DNA of 17,200 nt, taken from contig JASJAL010000037.1 in assembly GCA_030067055.1 (NCBI GenBank), forward strand, positions 1 through 17,200. Direction: 5' to 3'. The DNA is from Kiloniellales bacterium. GTDB lineage: Bacteria; Pseudomonadota; Alphaproteobacteria; Kiloniellales; JAKSBE01. The position numbers and the translations under genes were made by a program. Under the pieces are notes generated by a model, which saw only the letters and a list, made by a program, of their open reading frames with translations, did no database searches and was not told the origin of the DNA. This document shows positions 6,047 to 13,594 of this stretch, piece after piece (the first letter of the stretch is position 1; each line of letters begins with the position of its first letter).

Positions 6047-6274
6047 TCAGAACACGAAGAGCAGCAGCAGGGCGATCAGCAGGGCGTAGAGCGCAACCGC
6101 CTCGACCAGCGCGAAGCCGATCCACATGAAGGTGGTCAGGGAGGGAACCGCGGAGGGGTTGCGCGCGCCCGCCTGGATCATCGACGAAAAGATATTGCCG
6201 ATACCGGCACCAACGCCGCCCAGGCCGACGACGGCCAATCCGGCACCAATGAGCTTCGCTGCTTCGGCTTCCAT
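6047..6274 (-). CDS. atpE: ATP synthase Fo subunit c (rotor ring proteolipid)
   Basis: This 75-residue hairpin protein forms the c-ring. Helix 1 carries the glycine motif GVGAGIG (residues 20-26), which packs neighbouring subunits; the polar loop is ARNPS with R38-N39-P40; helix 2 carries the ion-binding carboxylate Glu58 in GFALVEAVALYALL. The residues around Glu58 look like a proton rather than a sodium type, though this is a judgment by eye. The start ATG has AGGGAG about 9 nt upstream. It sits between atpB and b' with short gaps (48 and 22 nt), fitting one transcript. Confidence 0.95.
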   Translation of the reverse strand: MEAEAAKLIGAGLAVVGLGGVGAGIGNIFSSMIQAGARNPSAVPSLTTFMWIGFALVEAVALYALLIALLLLFVF

Positions 6275-6322
6275 CTAACGGGTCTCCCTTGGTCTTGGAA
6301 TGCGATTGTTGGGTTGCGGTCC

Positions 6323-7111
6323 TCAGTGCAGGTGCAGAGCGTCGTTGAGATAGACGCAGCTGAGGATGGTGAAGACGTAGGCTTGAAGGAACGCGATGAT
6401 GAACTCGAGCCCGGTCAGGCCGACGACCAAAGCCAGCGGAACGATGCCGGCGATGCCGAGCGCCGGAATGAAACTGGCGAAGACCTTCAGCATGGTGTGG
6501 CCGGCGGTCAAGTTGGCAAAGAGGCGCAGGGCCAGGCTGACCGGCCGGGTCAGATAGGATATCAGCTCGATCGGAATCAAGAGGGGCGCCATTGCGGGCG
6601 GCACGCCAGACGGCAGGAATATGCCGAAGAACTTGGCGCCGTGCTTGACGAACCCGATCACCGTCACCGAGGTGAAGACGAAGGCCGCCATCACGAAGGT
6701 CACCACGATGTGGCTGGTATAGGTGAAGGTGTAGGGCACCATGCCGATCATGTTGCCGGCCAGCACGAACATGAAGAGCGTGAAGATGAAGGGGAAGTAT
6801 TTGCGCCCCTCAGTGCCGACGTTGTCCCGGATCATGTTGCCGATGAACTCGTAGGCGACCTCGGCCAGGGACTGCCAGCGGCCAGGCACCATAGCGCCGC
6901 GGCGCAGGCCGAAGGACAGGATCATCACGACCAGCACCAGACCCGCCACCATGAAGATAGAGGAGTTGGTGAAGCTGTAGAAGGGTAGGGCTTCGTAGCA
7001 GCCTTCGATGAGCCCGTCGGCTCCCTCGCACAGGGCGCGCTCGCCGATCAGGGGCGAGATCTGGAATTGATGCAGCGGATCGAAGCCGCCCTCTGCGCCA
7101 CCTGCCGCCAT
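6323..7111 (-). CDS. atpB: ATP synthase Fo subunit a
   Basis: This 262-residue stator subunit forms the two proton half-channels against the c-ring. The essential arginine is Arg196 in RPVSLALRLFANLTAGH (about 189-205), equivalent to Arg210 of E. coli. Other family features are HQFQISPLIG near residue 14, FTNSSIFM (47-54), PFIFTLFMFVLAGNMIGMVPYTFT (107-130), PLLIPIELISYLTRP (176-190), and the last helix GLEFIIAFLQAYVFTILSCVYLNDALH (234-260). The start ATG has a GAGGA ribosome-binding site 5 nt away. Unusual: between the first motif and FTNSS there is a stretch with two cysteines (Cys28 and Cys38, ALCEGADGLIEGCYEALPF), where relatives I recall have shorter, cysteine-free sequence. This region faces the periplasm. 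Confidence 0.95.
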   Translation of the reverse strand: MAAGGAEGGFDPLHQFQISPLIGERALCEGADGLIEGCYEALPFYSFTNSSIFMVAGLVLVVMILSFGLRRGAMVPGRWQSLAEVAYEFIGNMIRDNVGTEGRKYFPFIFTLFMFVLAGNMIGMVPYTFTYTSHIVVTFVMAAFVFTSVTVIGFVKHGAKFFGIFLPSGVPPAMAPLLIPIELISYLTRPVSLALRLFANLTAGHTMLKVFASFIPALGIAGIVPLALVVGLTGLEFIIAFLQAYVFTILSCVYLNDALHLH

Positions 7112-7132
7112 CCGTTCCTCTTCCCCTGCCTG

Positions 7133-7480
7133 CTACCCGTCGGAAGGGGTTTGCTCCCCGTTCCCCGGCTTCTTGAAACCGACCGCCGAACTCTGGCCCG
7201 ATGCGACGCGTATCACGTTGATGATCCCGGCGGCCGATCCCAGAAAGAAGAAAAGGATCATCAGCCAGGGCCGCGTGCCGAGCCACTCGTCGAGCAGCCA
7301 ACCGATCCCGACGCCAACGGCCAGCGCCGAAACCATCTCGATGCCGAGTCGGAAGGCCAGCCCCATGCCGCTGCGCGGTTGATCGCGACGTTGGCCTTTG
7401 GCCGCATCGCGCTTGTCGCGCGCCGCCTGGAGCCGGGCGTCGAAGTCTTCCAACGAGGTGGGTTTCTCGGGTTCGGTCAT
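7133..7480 (-). CDS. atpI: ATP synthase protein I (AtpI), Fo assembly factor
   Basis: This 115-residue small membrane protein, the usual first gene of the alphaproteobacterial Fo operon, is thought to help c-ring assembly. It has an acidic/basic N-terminal region (EPEKPTSLEDFDARLQAARDKRDAAK), then two membrane helices (about residues 40-61, GLAFRLGIEMVSALAVGVGIGW, and 70-90, WLMILFFFLGSAAGIINVI). The GIGWLLDEWLGTRPW link between them is typical. I start it at the ATG at 7480 rather than an upstream start 35 codons earlier whose peptide is Arg/Gly-rich and unlike the family. The nearest Shine-Dalgarno, GGAGGG, is about 15 nt away, longer than usual. The promoter at 7557-7585 lies roughly 75 nt ahead. 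Confidence 0.9.
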   Translation of the reverse strand: MTEPEKPTSLEDFDARLQAARDKRDAAKGQRRDQPRSGMGLAFRLGIEMVSALAVGVGIGWLLDEWLGTRPWLMILFFFLGSAAGIINVIRVASGQSSAVGFKKPGNGEQTPSDG

Positions 7481-7556
7481 GGTGCAGTGTCTGCCCCCTC
7501 CGGCCCCTCTCGCCCGGCCCCGTCTCCGGACTTCGCCGCCCCGAAACGGCGCGCGG

Positions 7557-7585
7557 ACCTTACGAACGGCCTCGGAGCGAGTCAA
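7557..7585 (-). promoter_or_regulatory. Sigma70-like promoter of the atpIBE-b'-b operon
   Basis: On the minus strand TTGACT (7580-7585) is followed after exactly 17 nt by TAAGGT (7557-7562). The -35 box matches 5 of 6 and the -10 box about 3 of 6 consensus positions, with optimal spacing. It lies between the end of smc and the start of atpI, giving a leader of about 70 nt before atpI, and would let the Fo operon be transcribed independently of smc. Confidence 0.5.
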
Positions 7586-7649
7586 GCCGGATGAGGCGCG
7601 AATTCCTTGCCGCCCGCGGCGTTTATCCGAATAGGGTGATGTTTGGGAG

Positions 7650-10600
7650 TCAGGCGGATTCGCGAAGCGATTCAGCCGCTTCCAAGTCGACCGAAACCAG
7701 CTTTGAGACTCCCCGCTCGGCCATGGTGACGCCGTAGAGTCGGTGCATGCGCGCCATGGTCATGCGGTGGTGAGTGATGATCAAGAACCGGGTTATTTCC
7801 TGGCCGGACAGTTCCTCGATCAAATGGCAGAAGCGGTCGACGTTGGCGTCGTCCAGCGGTGCGTCGACCTCGTCCAGCACGCAAATCGGCGCCGGGTTGG
7901 TCAGAAAGACGCCGAACAGCAACGACAGGGCGGTCAGGGCCTGCTCGCCGCCGGACAGGAGCGACATGACCTGCAGGCGCTTGCCCGGCGGGCTGGCCAT
8001 GATCTCCAGCCCGGCTTCCAGCGGATCGTCCGACTCGACCAGCTTCAGATGCGCCCGCCCGCCGCCGAAGAGGCGGACGAAGAGCTCCGAAAAGTGCTGG
8101 TCGACCAGCTTGAAGGCGGCAAGCAGGCGCTCGCGGCCCTCGCGATTCAGGCTGGCGATGCCCTGGCGTAGGCGGGCGATCGCCGCCAGCAGATCCTCGC
8201 GCTCGCTCTGGAGGCCCTCGATCCGCTCGGTCAGCTCTTCGGCCTCGGCCTCGGCGCGCAAGTTGACCGGGCCCATGTTGTCGCGCTCGCGAATGTAGCG
8301 CTCGAGCTTTGCCGTGACCTGGTCCTGGGGCGGCAGCTCCTGGCCGGGATCGACCTCGGCGGCCTCGAGGACGTTCTCCAGGCTGCACTCGAGCCGCTCC
8401 CGGACCCGCTGGGCAATGGCCTGCAGGTTTGCCTCGGCCTGCTCGACGCCGCCCTCGGCGCGGATCCGGTTTTCGCGGACCGTCGCCAGCTCTGCTTCGG
8501 CGGCCTTCAGGGCCCGGTCGGCCTCGGCCTGGGCGGTCTCGCCCTCGGCCAGCGTGTCGGCCGCAGTCCGGCGGTTGGCCTCGGCGGCCTCGATCTGTTC
8601 GGCAAGGGCCGCGCGGCGCTGATCCATCTCCCTGGGGCGCGCTTCCAGAACCTCTAACTCACGCTCGAGGTGCTCGCGCCGCTGGTTCAGCTCTGCCAGG
8701 TGCAGGTCCGCCGCCTCCGCTCGCTGGCGCCAGGAAGCGACGTCCTCGGCAATCTGGGCCAGGCGCTGGCGACGGTCCTCGGATTCGCGGCGTAGGCGCG
8801 CCAGCTCGGCCTGGCGCTCGGCAAGCTCGCTGCGCAACTCGGCGACCGCAGACTTCTCCGCGGCGAGCTTTGCACGTTCCGCCTCCTGGTCGGGCAACTG
8901 GGTGATCTCCTCGTCGCAGCGCTCGTGCTCGGCCTTCGTCTCCGCGGAGTCGGCGGTGAGCATGTCGAGCGCTTCCAGCAGGGCGGCCAGGCGCGATTTC
9001 GCGCCTGCGGCCTCGTCGGCCAGGCGGCCATGGCCCTGGCGCGCCTCGTTCAAGGCCGAGAGCGCGGCGCGCTGATCGTCTCGTGCCTGGCGCTCGGAGT
9101 CGGCGGCCTCCCGTGCCCGCTCGCGCGCCGATTCGAAGGCTGCGCGTGCCTCGGCCTCCCGGGCCTCGGCCTTGGGCAGCTCGGCCTCGATCTCGGTCAG
9201 ACGGTTGCGATGGCGCAGCTGGGTGGCGGCGGAGACCGGCGTGCCGGCGGCTTTGCGCAGACCGTCCCAGCGCCACAGGGCACCGTCGCGGGTCACCAGC
9301 CGCTGGCCGCAAGCCAGCTGCGGCTGCAGGCGCTCGCCCTCGGCCGCGTCCGCGACCACGCCGATCTGAGCGAGCCGGCGTGCCAAAGCTGCGGGGCCGC
9401 GCACGAAGTCGGCCAGGCTGCGGGCATTGCCCGGAAGGGCGGGTGCGCCCACCAATGCGGGCATCGCCGACCAGTAAAGCGGAGCCCCGGCCTCGTCCGA
9501 GGCCGAGAGGTCGTCGCCCAGGGCGGCGCCCAGAGCCGTCTCAAGACCGCTGTCGACCTCGACCTTCTCCACCACGGGCCTGTGATCGCTGTCCGGTCCG
9601 GACTGTAGCAATCCGGCCAGCGCTGCGGCCTCCGCCTGGAGCTTGCCAACTGCGGCTTCGGCCTCTTGCAGGCGGCTGCGGGCCTCGGCCTCGGCCTCGC
9701 GGGCGGCGGCCACCGCCTCTTCCTTGCTGTCCTGACCGTCGCGGGCCGTTTCAAAGGCGGTCTCGGCCGCCTTCAGCCTGGCTTCGGCTTCCGCCAGTTC
9801 GCTGAGGTCACGCGAGGCCGACTCCAGCTCTGTCTTTTCCTTGCGGGTGTCTTCGACCTGCCGCTCCAGGCGGTCGCGTCGTTCCGCCAGCTCGCCCAAG
9901 CGGCGGCGCAGGGCGCCGGCGTGGGCTTCCGCGCCGGCTATCGATTCGGACAGGGCCGACGCTTCGCTTTCCTTGGCTTCCAGGCGACCTGAAGCCTCGT
10001 CCTTTTGCACTTGGGCTGCCGTCAGGGCTTCCGATTCGCCGGAGGCCTCGGCCTGAAGCGTGCCCTGTTCGTCTTCCAGCCGGGCGATCGCGGCCTGGGC
10101 GTCGGCGGCAATGCCTTCGTCCCGGCCGCGGTCGGCCATGACCTGGGCCAGGCGCTGGGCGGCCTGGGCCTTGGCCTCGGACAGGCGCTGGACTTCGCGT
10201 TCCAGGGCGTCCCGCTCGACGACCAGGCGCTGCAGGGCGGCTGCCGCCTCGGCCTCGGCCTGACGCCGCTCTGGCAGCGAGGCGGCGGTATCGGCTTGGA
10301 CTTTGGCGCGCTCCGCCGCGATTTCCGTGCTCTTGCTGACCGCGGCCTCGACTTCGGCCAGACGCTCGCGGGCCTCGGCCAGCCGCTCTCGCGCCGTCTC
10401 GGCCTCCAGGTGCAGGGACATCGCCTCGTGGCGCCGGATGTGGTCGGAGAGGCTGCGAAAGCGCCGGGCCTGGCGGGCCTGCTTCTTCAGGCCCTGGAGC
10501 TGGCCTTCCAGGGCGCTGATGACGTCGTCGAGCCGCTCCAGGTTGGTCTCGGCCGCGCGCAGCCGCAGTTCCGCCTCGTGGCGCCGGCTGTGCAGCCCGG

Positions 10601-11114
10601 AGATACCGGCCGCCTCCTCCAGCAGCATGCGCCGTTCCGAGGGCTTGGCGTTGATGATGGCGCCGATCCGGCCCTGGCTGACCAGGGCCGGCGAGTGCGC
10701 GCCGGTCGCCGAATCGGCGAAGAGCAGCTGGACGTCGCGGGCCCGGACCTCGCGGCCGTTGACCCGGTAGGTCGAGCCGTGGTCCCGCTCGATCCGGCGC
10801 TGAACTTCCAGTTCTTCGTGGTCGTTGAACTGTGCCGGCGCCGCGCGGTCGCGATTGTCGAGGAAGAGCTGGACTTCGGCGATGTTGCGCGACGGCCGGC
10901 TGGCGCTGCCGGAGAAGATCATGTCCTCCATGCCGCTGCCGCGCATGCGCTTGGCCGAGCCCTCGCCCATGACCCAGCGCAAGGCCTCGACCAGATTGGA
11001 CTTGCCGCAGCCGTTCGGTCCGACGATTCCGGTCAGGCCCCGCTCGATCCAGAGTTCCGTGGGATCGACAAAGGATTTGAATCCGGTGATCTTGAGCTTC
11101 GAGAACTGTACCAA
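7650..11114 (-). CDS. smc: Chromosome segregation protein SMC
   Basis: This 1154-residue ATPase is the core of the bacterial SMC-ScpAB condensin, which extrudes DNA loops and aligns chromosome arms. The N-terminal head has KLKITGFKSF (6-15) and Walker A GPNGCGKS (32-39). Two long Ala/Glu/Arg coiled coils flank a hinge at roughly 490-620 (containing ETALGAALGDDLSA). The C-terminal head has the signature LLSGGEQ (ending at about 1058) and Walker B VLDEVDAPLDD (1079-1089), then the H-loop TRFLIITHH (1108-1116). The length is usual. The only start that keeps the head intact is TTG at 11114: an in-frame TGA lies 8 codons upstream and no ATG or GTG occurs before Walker A. The nearest purine-rich stretch (GGGGAAG) is about 12 nt away, so initiation may be weak. 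dsbA ends 44 nt upstream. Confidence 0.96.
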   Translation of the reverse strand: MVQFSKLKITGFKSFVDPTELWIERGLTGIVGPNGCGKSNLVEALRWVMGEGSAKRMRGSGMEDMIFSGSASRPSRNIAEVQLFLDNRDRAAPAQFNDHEELEVQRRIERDHGSTYRVNGREVRARDVQLLFADSATGAHSPALVSQGRIGAIINAKPSERRMLLEEAAGISGLHSRRHEAELRLRAAETNLERLDDVISALEGQLQGLKKQARQARRFRSLSDHIRRHEAMSLHLEAETARERLAEARERLAEVEAAVSKSTEIAAERAKVQADTAASLPERRQAEAEAAAALQRLVVERDALEREVQRLSEAKAQAAQRLAQVMADRGRDEGIAADAQAAIARLEDEQGTLQAEASGESEALTAAQVQKDEASGRLEAKESEASALSESIAGAEAHAGALRRRLGELAERRDRLERQVEDTRKEKTELESASRDLSELAEAEARLKAAETAFETARDGQDSKEEAVAAAREAEAEARSRLQEAEAAVGKLQAEAAALAGLLQSGPDSDHRPVVEKVEVDSGLETALGAALGDDLSASDEAGAPLYWSAMPALVGAPALPGNARSLADFVRGPAALARRLAQIGVVADAAEGERLQPQLACGQRLVTRDGALWRWDGLRKAAGTPVSAATQLRHRNRLTEIEAELPKAEAREAEARAAFESARERAREAADSERQARDDQRAALSALNEARQGHGRLADEAAGAKSRLAALLEALDMLTADSAETKAEHERCDEEITQLPDQEAERAKLAAEKSAVAELRSELAERQAELARLRRESEDRRQRLAQIAEDVASWRQRAEAADLHLAELNQRREHLERELEVLEARPREMDQRRAALAEQIEAAEANRRTAADTLAEGETAQAEADRALKAAEAELATVRENRIRAEGGVEQAEANLQAIAQRVRERLECSLENVLEAAEVDPGQELPPQDQVTAKLERYIRERDNMGPVNLRAEAEAEELTERIEGLQSEREDLLAAIARLRQGIASLNREGRERLLAAFKLVDQHFSELFVRLFGGGRAHLKLVESDDPLEAGLEIMASPPGKRLQVMSLLSGGEQALTALSLLFGVFLTNPAPICVLDEVDAPLDDANVDRFCHLIEELSGQEITRFLIITHHRMTMARMHRLYGVTMAERGVSKLVSVDLEAAESLRESA

Positions 11115-11158
11115 GCCGACCCGCGCTTCCCCTGCTCAGCCGACGGCGTTTCGCGACA

Positions 11159-11806
11159 TCACGACTGCGAGCCGGCGTCCTGCAGGGCCTGCTCGAACTT
11201 CTCGAGGCCCTGGTTGCCGACCAGCTTCTTGCCGTTGATGATGAAGGACGGCGTCGAGTTGATGCCGTATTCCTTGCTGCCGTACTCGCGTAGTTTCTGA
11301 ATTCTGACCAGCGCTGCCTCATCCTGCACGCAGGCCTCGAGGCTCGCCTTGTCGACCCCGGCCATGGCCGCCATCTGAGAGATCGCCGTCCGCGGATCTT
11401 GGGAGTGGGCCCAGCGGGACTGGTTGCGGAACAGGATGTCTATGAAGGCGAAGTGGCGGTCGCCTTCGACGCAATTCGCCGCCAGCGCCGCGTAGGTGCC
11501 AAGGGCATCGAAGGGGAAATGGCGGAAGACCAGGCGTGCCTTGCCCTCTTCGATCCACTTCTTCTTGATCGTCGGTAGGGTCTCGGCGTGGAAGGCGGCA
11601 CAGTGCGGGCAGGTCAGCGAGGAATACTCGATGATCGTGACCGGCGCTTCGGGATTGCCGAGGATCCGGTCCCCGGCGAAGATGCCGTTCTCGTCAGCCT
11701 TCAGGGCATCCTCGGCCTGGCCGTCGCGCCACAGCAGACCCAATCCACCACCGGCTGCCAGAACCGCCAGGGCCGCGCCCGATATCAGGATATGCCGACG
11801 TTCCAT
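11159..11806 (-). CDS. DsbA-family periplasmic thiol-disulfide oxidoreductase
   Basis: This 215-residue exported thioredoxin-fold protein has catalytic motif CPHC (Cys66-Cys69) in YSSLTCPHCAAFHAE and the cis-proline loop STPSFIINGKKLVG (Pro186). It introduces or shuffles disulfides in envelope proteins. A second cysteine pair, Cys112 (NCVEGD) and Cys159 (EACVQD), lies in the helical insertion; a second disulfide at this place is known in some alphaproteobacterial DsbA proteins. The N-terminus MERRHILISGAALAVLAAGG has a twin-arginine-like charged start followed by a hydrophobic segment; no clear signal peptidase site is obvious, so it may stay anchored. Start ATG at 11806 has AGGGG about 6 nt upstream. 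Placement between dciA and smc is familiar in this group of bacteria. Whether it is a true DsbA or a DsbC/DsbG-like partner cannot be decided here. Confidence 0.9.
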   Translation of the reverse strand: MERRHILISGAALAVLAAGGGLGLLWRDGQAEDALKADENGIFAGDRILGNPEAPVTIIEYSSLTCPHCAAFHAETLPTIKKKWIEEGKARLVFRHFPFDALGTYAALAANCVEGDRHFAFIDILFRNQSRWAHSQDPRTAISQMAAMAGVDKASLEACVQDEAALVRIQKLREYGSKEYGINSTPSFIINGKKLVGNQGLEKFEQALQDAGSQS

Positions 11807-11830
11807 GTTAACCCCTACCAGATGTTGTGG

Positions 11831-11859
11831 ATGCTAGTCGTGGCTGCGCCTCGGCACAA
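11831..11859 (-). promoter_or_regulatory. Possible promoter of the dsbA-like gene
   Basis: On the minus strand TTGTGC (11854-11859) and TAGCAT (11831-11836) are separated by 17 nt and lie about 25 nt ahead of the ATG at 11806. Each box matches roughly 4 of 6 consensus positions. The gap between dciA and dsbA (about 125 nt) is the largest within this part of the minus-strand block, which makes a separate promoter reasonable. Confidence 0.3.
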
Positions 11860-11930
11860 GCCGTGTTTTGGCGCATTCAGTCACGTTCATATGTGGGGCC
11901 GGGGCACTGTCCGTCGCAAGCCCCGGGCCT

Positions 11931-12446
11931 TCACGTCTCCTTGCGTTCCTTGAGTGCCCGGCCGAGCCCTTGCAGGGCATCGCGCAGGCCCTCGTCGTCG
12001 ATCGCGGCGCTCAGCTCCGCTGGCGGATTCGCATCTTCGGCGTCCCTCGACTCCTGCGGTGTCTCCCGAGCCTCGGCCGCGGGCCGGTGGGGCAAGGGCC
12101 CCTGGCGAAAGGCGAGTCGAGAGACTGCCGCGTAGCCCAGGGTCTGGTTGATTCGCTCTATCAATTGGGGCGCCAGGTGCTGCAGCTCCAGGGTCCAGGC
12201 GCTCTCGACCTGGAGAGTCAGGGTGCCCTCCGCGCGTCGCTTCGGATCGGCGAAGCTCAGCTTCAGGGGCAGGCAGCGCGCGGCCAGGGTTTCGCCGACG
12301 ATCTCCGGCCATTCGGTCATCAGGCTGCCCTCGGCGAGGCCGCGGCGGCCCAGGGCCTTGCGCGTCACCTTCGGCAGGGTGACCGCGAGGGGCCGAAGTC
12401 CGCCTCGGCGGCGGGCGCTGTTCTTGTCGTCGCTCTCCTTGGTCAT
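11931..12446 (-). CDS. dciA: DUF721/DciA-family protein (replicative helicase loader)
   Basis: This 171-residue protein carries the DUF721 domain: LPKVTRKALGRRGLAEGSLMTEWPEIVGETLAARCLPLKLSF, with the conserved W-P-E-I-V-G at about residues 46-51, followed by beta strands TLTLQVESAWTLELQHLAPQLIERINQTLGY typical of the KH-like fold. DciA interacts with the replicative helicase DnaB and helps load it at the origin in bacteria lacking DnaC or DnaI. A disordered acidic, proline-rich tail follows. I prefer the start at 12446 (AAAGGA 12-13 nt upstream, downstream of a TATAGT -10-like box) over the ATG at 12503, which overlaps the mutY start on the other strand. dciA and mutY are divergent neighbours. 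Confidence 0.85.
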   Translation of the reverse strand: MTKESDDKNSARRRGGLRPLAVTLPKVTRKALGRRGLAEGSLMTEWPEIVGETLAARCLPLKLSFADPKRRAEGTLTLQVESAWTLELQHLAPQLIERINQTLGYAAVSRLAFRQGPLPHRPAAEARETPQESRDAEDANPPAELSAAIDDEGLRDALQGLGRALKERKET

Positions 12447-12465
12447 GGCCGAGTGGCGGCGGTCC

Positions 12466-12494
12466 TTTCTTCCCCGGATTGGCTTCACTATAGA
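12466..12494. promoter_or_regulatory. Possible bidirectional promoter between dciA and mutY
   Basis: The palindrome CTATAG (12488-12493) reads as TATAGT on the minus strand (12487-12492, 5 of 6 to TATAAT, pointing to dciA) and as TATAGA on the plus strand (12489-12494, pointing to mutY). No good -35 is visible for either strand (TTTCTT at 12466-12471 for plus is poor). The plus-strand box lies only 7 nt before the mutY ATG, so mutY from this box would be leaderless or nearly so. Confidence 0.3.
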
Positions 12495-12501
12495 AGGTGT
12501 C

Positions 12502-13569
12502 ATGACCGCCGCCAGCCGCGAATCCCTCGCCGCAGACCTTCTGGCCTGGTACGACCGCCACGCCCGGCGCTTGCCCTGGCGGAGCCGGCCCGGCGAGACC
12601 CCGGACCCTTACCGGGTCTGGCTGTCCGAGATCATGCTGCAGCAGACCACGGTCGCGGCGGTCCAGCCCTATTTCCAGGGTTTTGTCACGCGCTGGCCGC
12701 GAGTCCAGGACCTGGCAGCCGCCGATCTGGATTCGGTGCTGACCGCCTGGGCCGGTCTCGGTTACTACGCTCGGGCGCGCAACCTGCACCGCTGCGCCAA
12801 GGTCGTCACCGAAGCCCACGGCGGCCGTTTCCCGAAAGATGAAGCGGCGCTGCGCGCCCTGCCGGGGGTCGGCCCCTACACCGCGGCGGCGATCGCCGCC
12901 ATCGCTTTCGACCGCAAGGCGACCCCGGTGGACGGCAACATCGAGCGGGTCACCGCCCGGCTCTTCGCGGTCGAGACCCCGCTGCCGAAGGCCAAGGCCG
13001 AGCTGCGCCGCCTGGCCGAGACCCTGACCCCGGAACGGCGGCCGGGCGACTTCGCCCAGGCCAAGATGGATCTGGGTGCGACGGTCTGCCTGCCGCGGCG
13101 GCCGCGTTGCCTTGCCTGCCCCCTCGAGTCGCACTGCACGGCCCGGGCGGCAGGGGTGCAGGACGATCTGCCGCGCCGGGCCCCCAAGGCCGAGCGGCCG
13201 ACCCGCCGCGCGGTCGCCTTCTGGGCCCTGGCGCCCTCCGGCAAGGTGCTGCTGCGCCGACGCGCCGAGACCGGCCTACTCGGTGGCATGATGGAGATTC
13301 CTTCGACCGAATGGCGCGCCGAGGACTGGGCGGAGGCGGAAGCCCTGGTCCAGGCGCCGCTGCCGGCCGCCTGGCAGGCGCTGCCGGGCCGGGTGCGCCA
13401 CACATTTACCCATTTCCATTTCGAGGTCGCGGTCTGGGCCGGCCGCGCCAATTCGGAGGATCGGGTCGATGACGGCCTCTGGTGCTCCCTCGATCGCCTC
13501 GGCGAGCAGGCCCTGCCCAGCGTCATGCGCAAGATCGTCAGGCACGCCCTCAAGGGCGGTGTAGACTAA
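12502..13569 (+). CDS. mutY: A/G-specific adenine glycosylase MutY
   Basis: This 355-residue DNA repair enzyme removes adenine mispaired with 8-oxoguanine. Residues seen: Glu43 in SEIMLQQT (catalytic acid, E. coli Glu37); helix-hairpin-helix LPGVGPYTAAAI (120-131); Asp144 in TPVDGNIERV (E. coli Asp138); the 4Fe-4S ligands Cys196, Cys203, Cys206 and Cys212 spaced C-x6-C-x2-C-x5-C; and a C-terminal Nudix-like, 8-oxoG-recognising domain with RRRAETGLLGGMMEIP (252-267) and RHTFTHFHFEVAVW (299-312). The open frame extends upstream to 12148, but that part overlaps dciA and is not family-like. The ATG at 12502, with GAAGG 5 nt ahead, gives the usual N-terminus. It is divergent from dciA and is followed after 25 nt by the hydratase gene. 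Confidence 0.95.
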   Translation: MTAASRESLAADLLAWYDRHARRLPWRSRPGETPDPYRVWLSEIMLQQTTVAAVQPYFQGFVTRWPRVQDLAAADLDSVLTAWAGLGYYARARNLHRCAKVVTEAHGGRFPKDEAALRALPGVGPYTAAAIAAIAFDRKATPVDGNIERVTARLFAVETPLPKAKAELRRLAETLTPERRPGDFAQAKMDLGATVCLPRRPRCLACPLESHCTARAAGVQDDLPRRAPKAERPTRRAVAFWALAPSGKVLLRRRAETGLLGGMMEIPSTEWRAEDWAEAEALVQAPLPAAWQALPGRVRHTFTHFHFEVAVWAGRANSEDRVDDGLWCSLDRLGEQALPSVMRKIVRHALKGGVD

Positions 13570-13594
13570 AGACGAAGCAGTCCTGGGGGCCGCC

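Noticed and set aside
5924..6988. Plus-strand open frame of 354 codons rich in His, Asp, Gly and Glu
   Set aside because: Antisense to atpB, atpE and b'; its odd His/Asp composition is what the complement of membrane-protein codons produces.
8231..9754. Several short Arg/Ser/Pro-rich frames overlapping smc
   Set aside because: Shadow frames of the GC-rich Ala/Glu/Arg coiled coil.
10005..11300. Plus-strand open frame of 431 codons
   Set aside because: Entirely antisense to smc; Leu/Gly/Gln-rich sequence typical of the reverse complement of a GC-rich Glu/Ala coiled coil, with no recognisable domain.
12148..12501. Upstream extension of mutY
   Set aside because: Antisense to dciA and unlike any MutY N-terminus; the ATG at 12502 gives the normal length and active-site numbering.
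11887..13134. Minus-strand open frame of 415 codons
   Set aside because: Overlaps dciA in another frame and mutY on the opposite strand; composition is Arg/Gly/Pro-rich with no motif.
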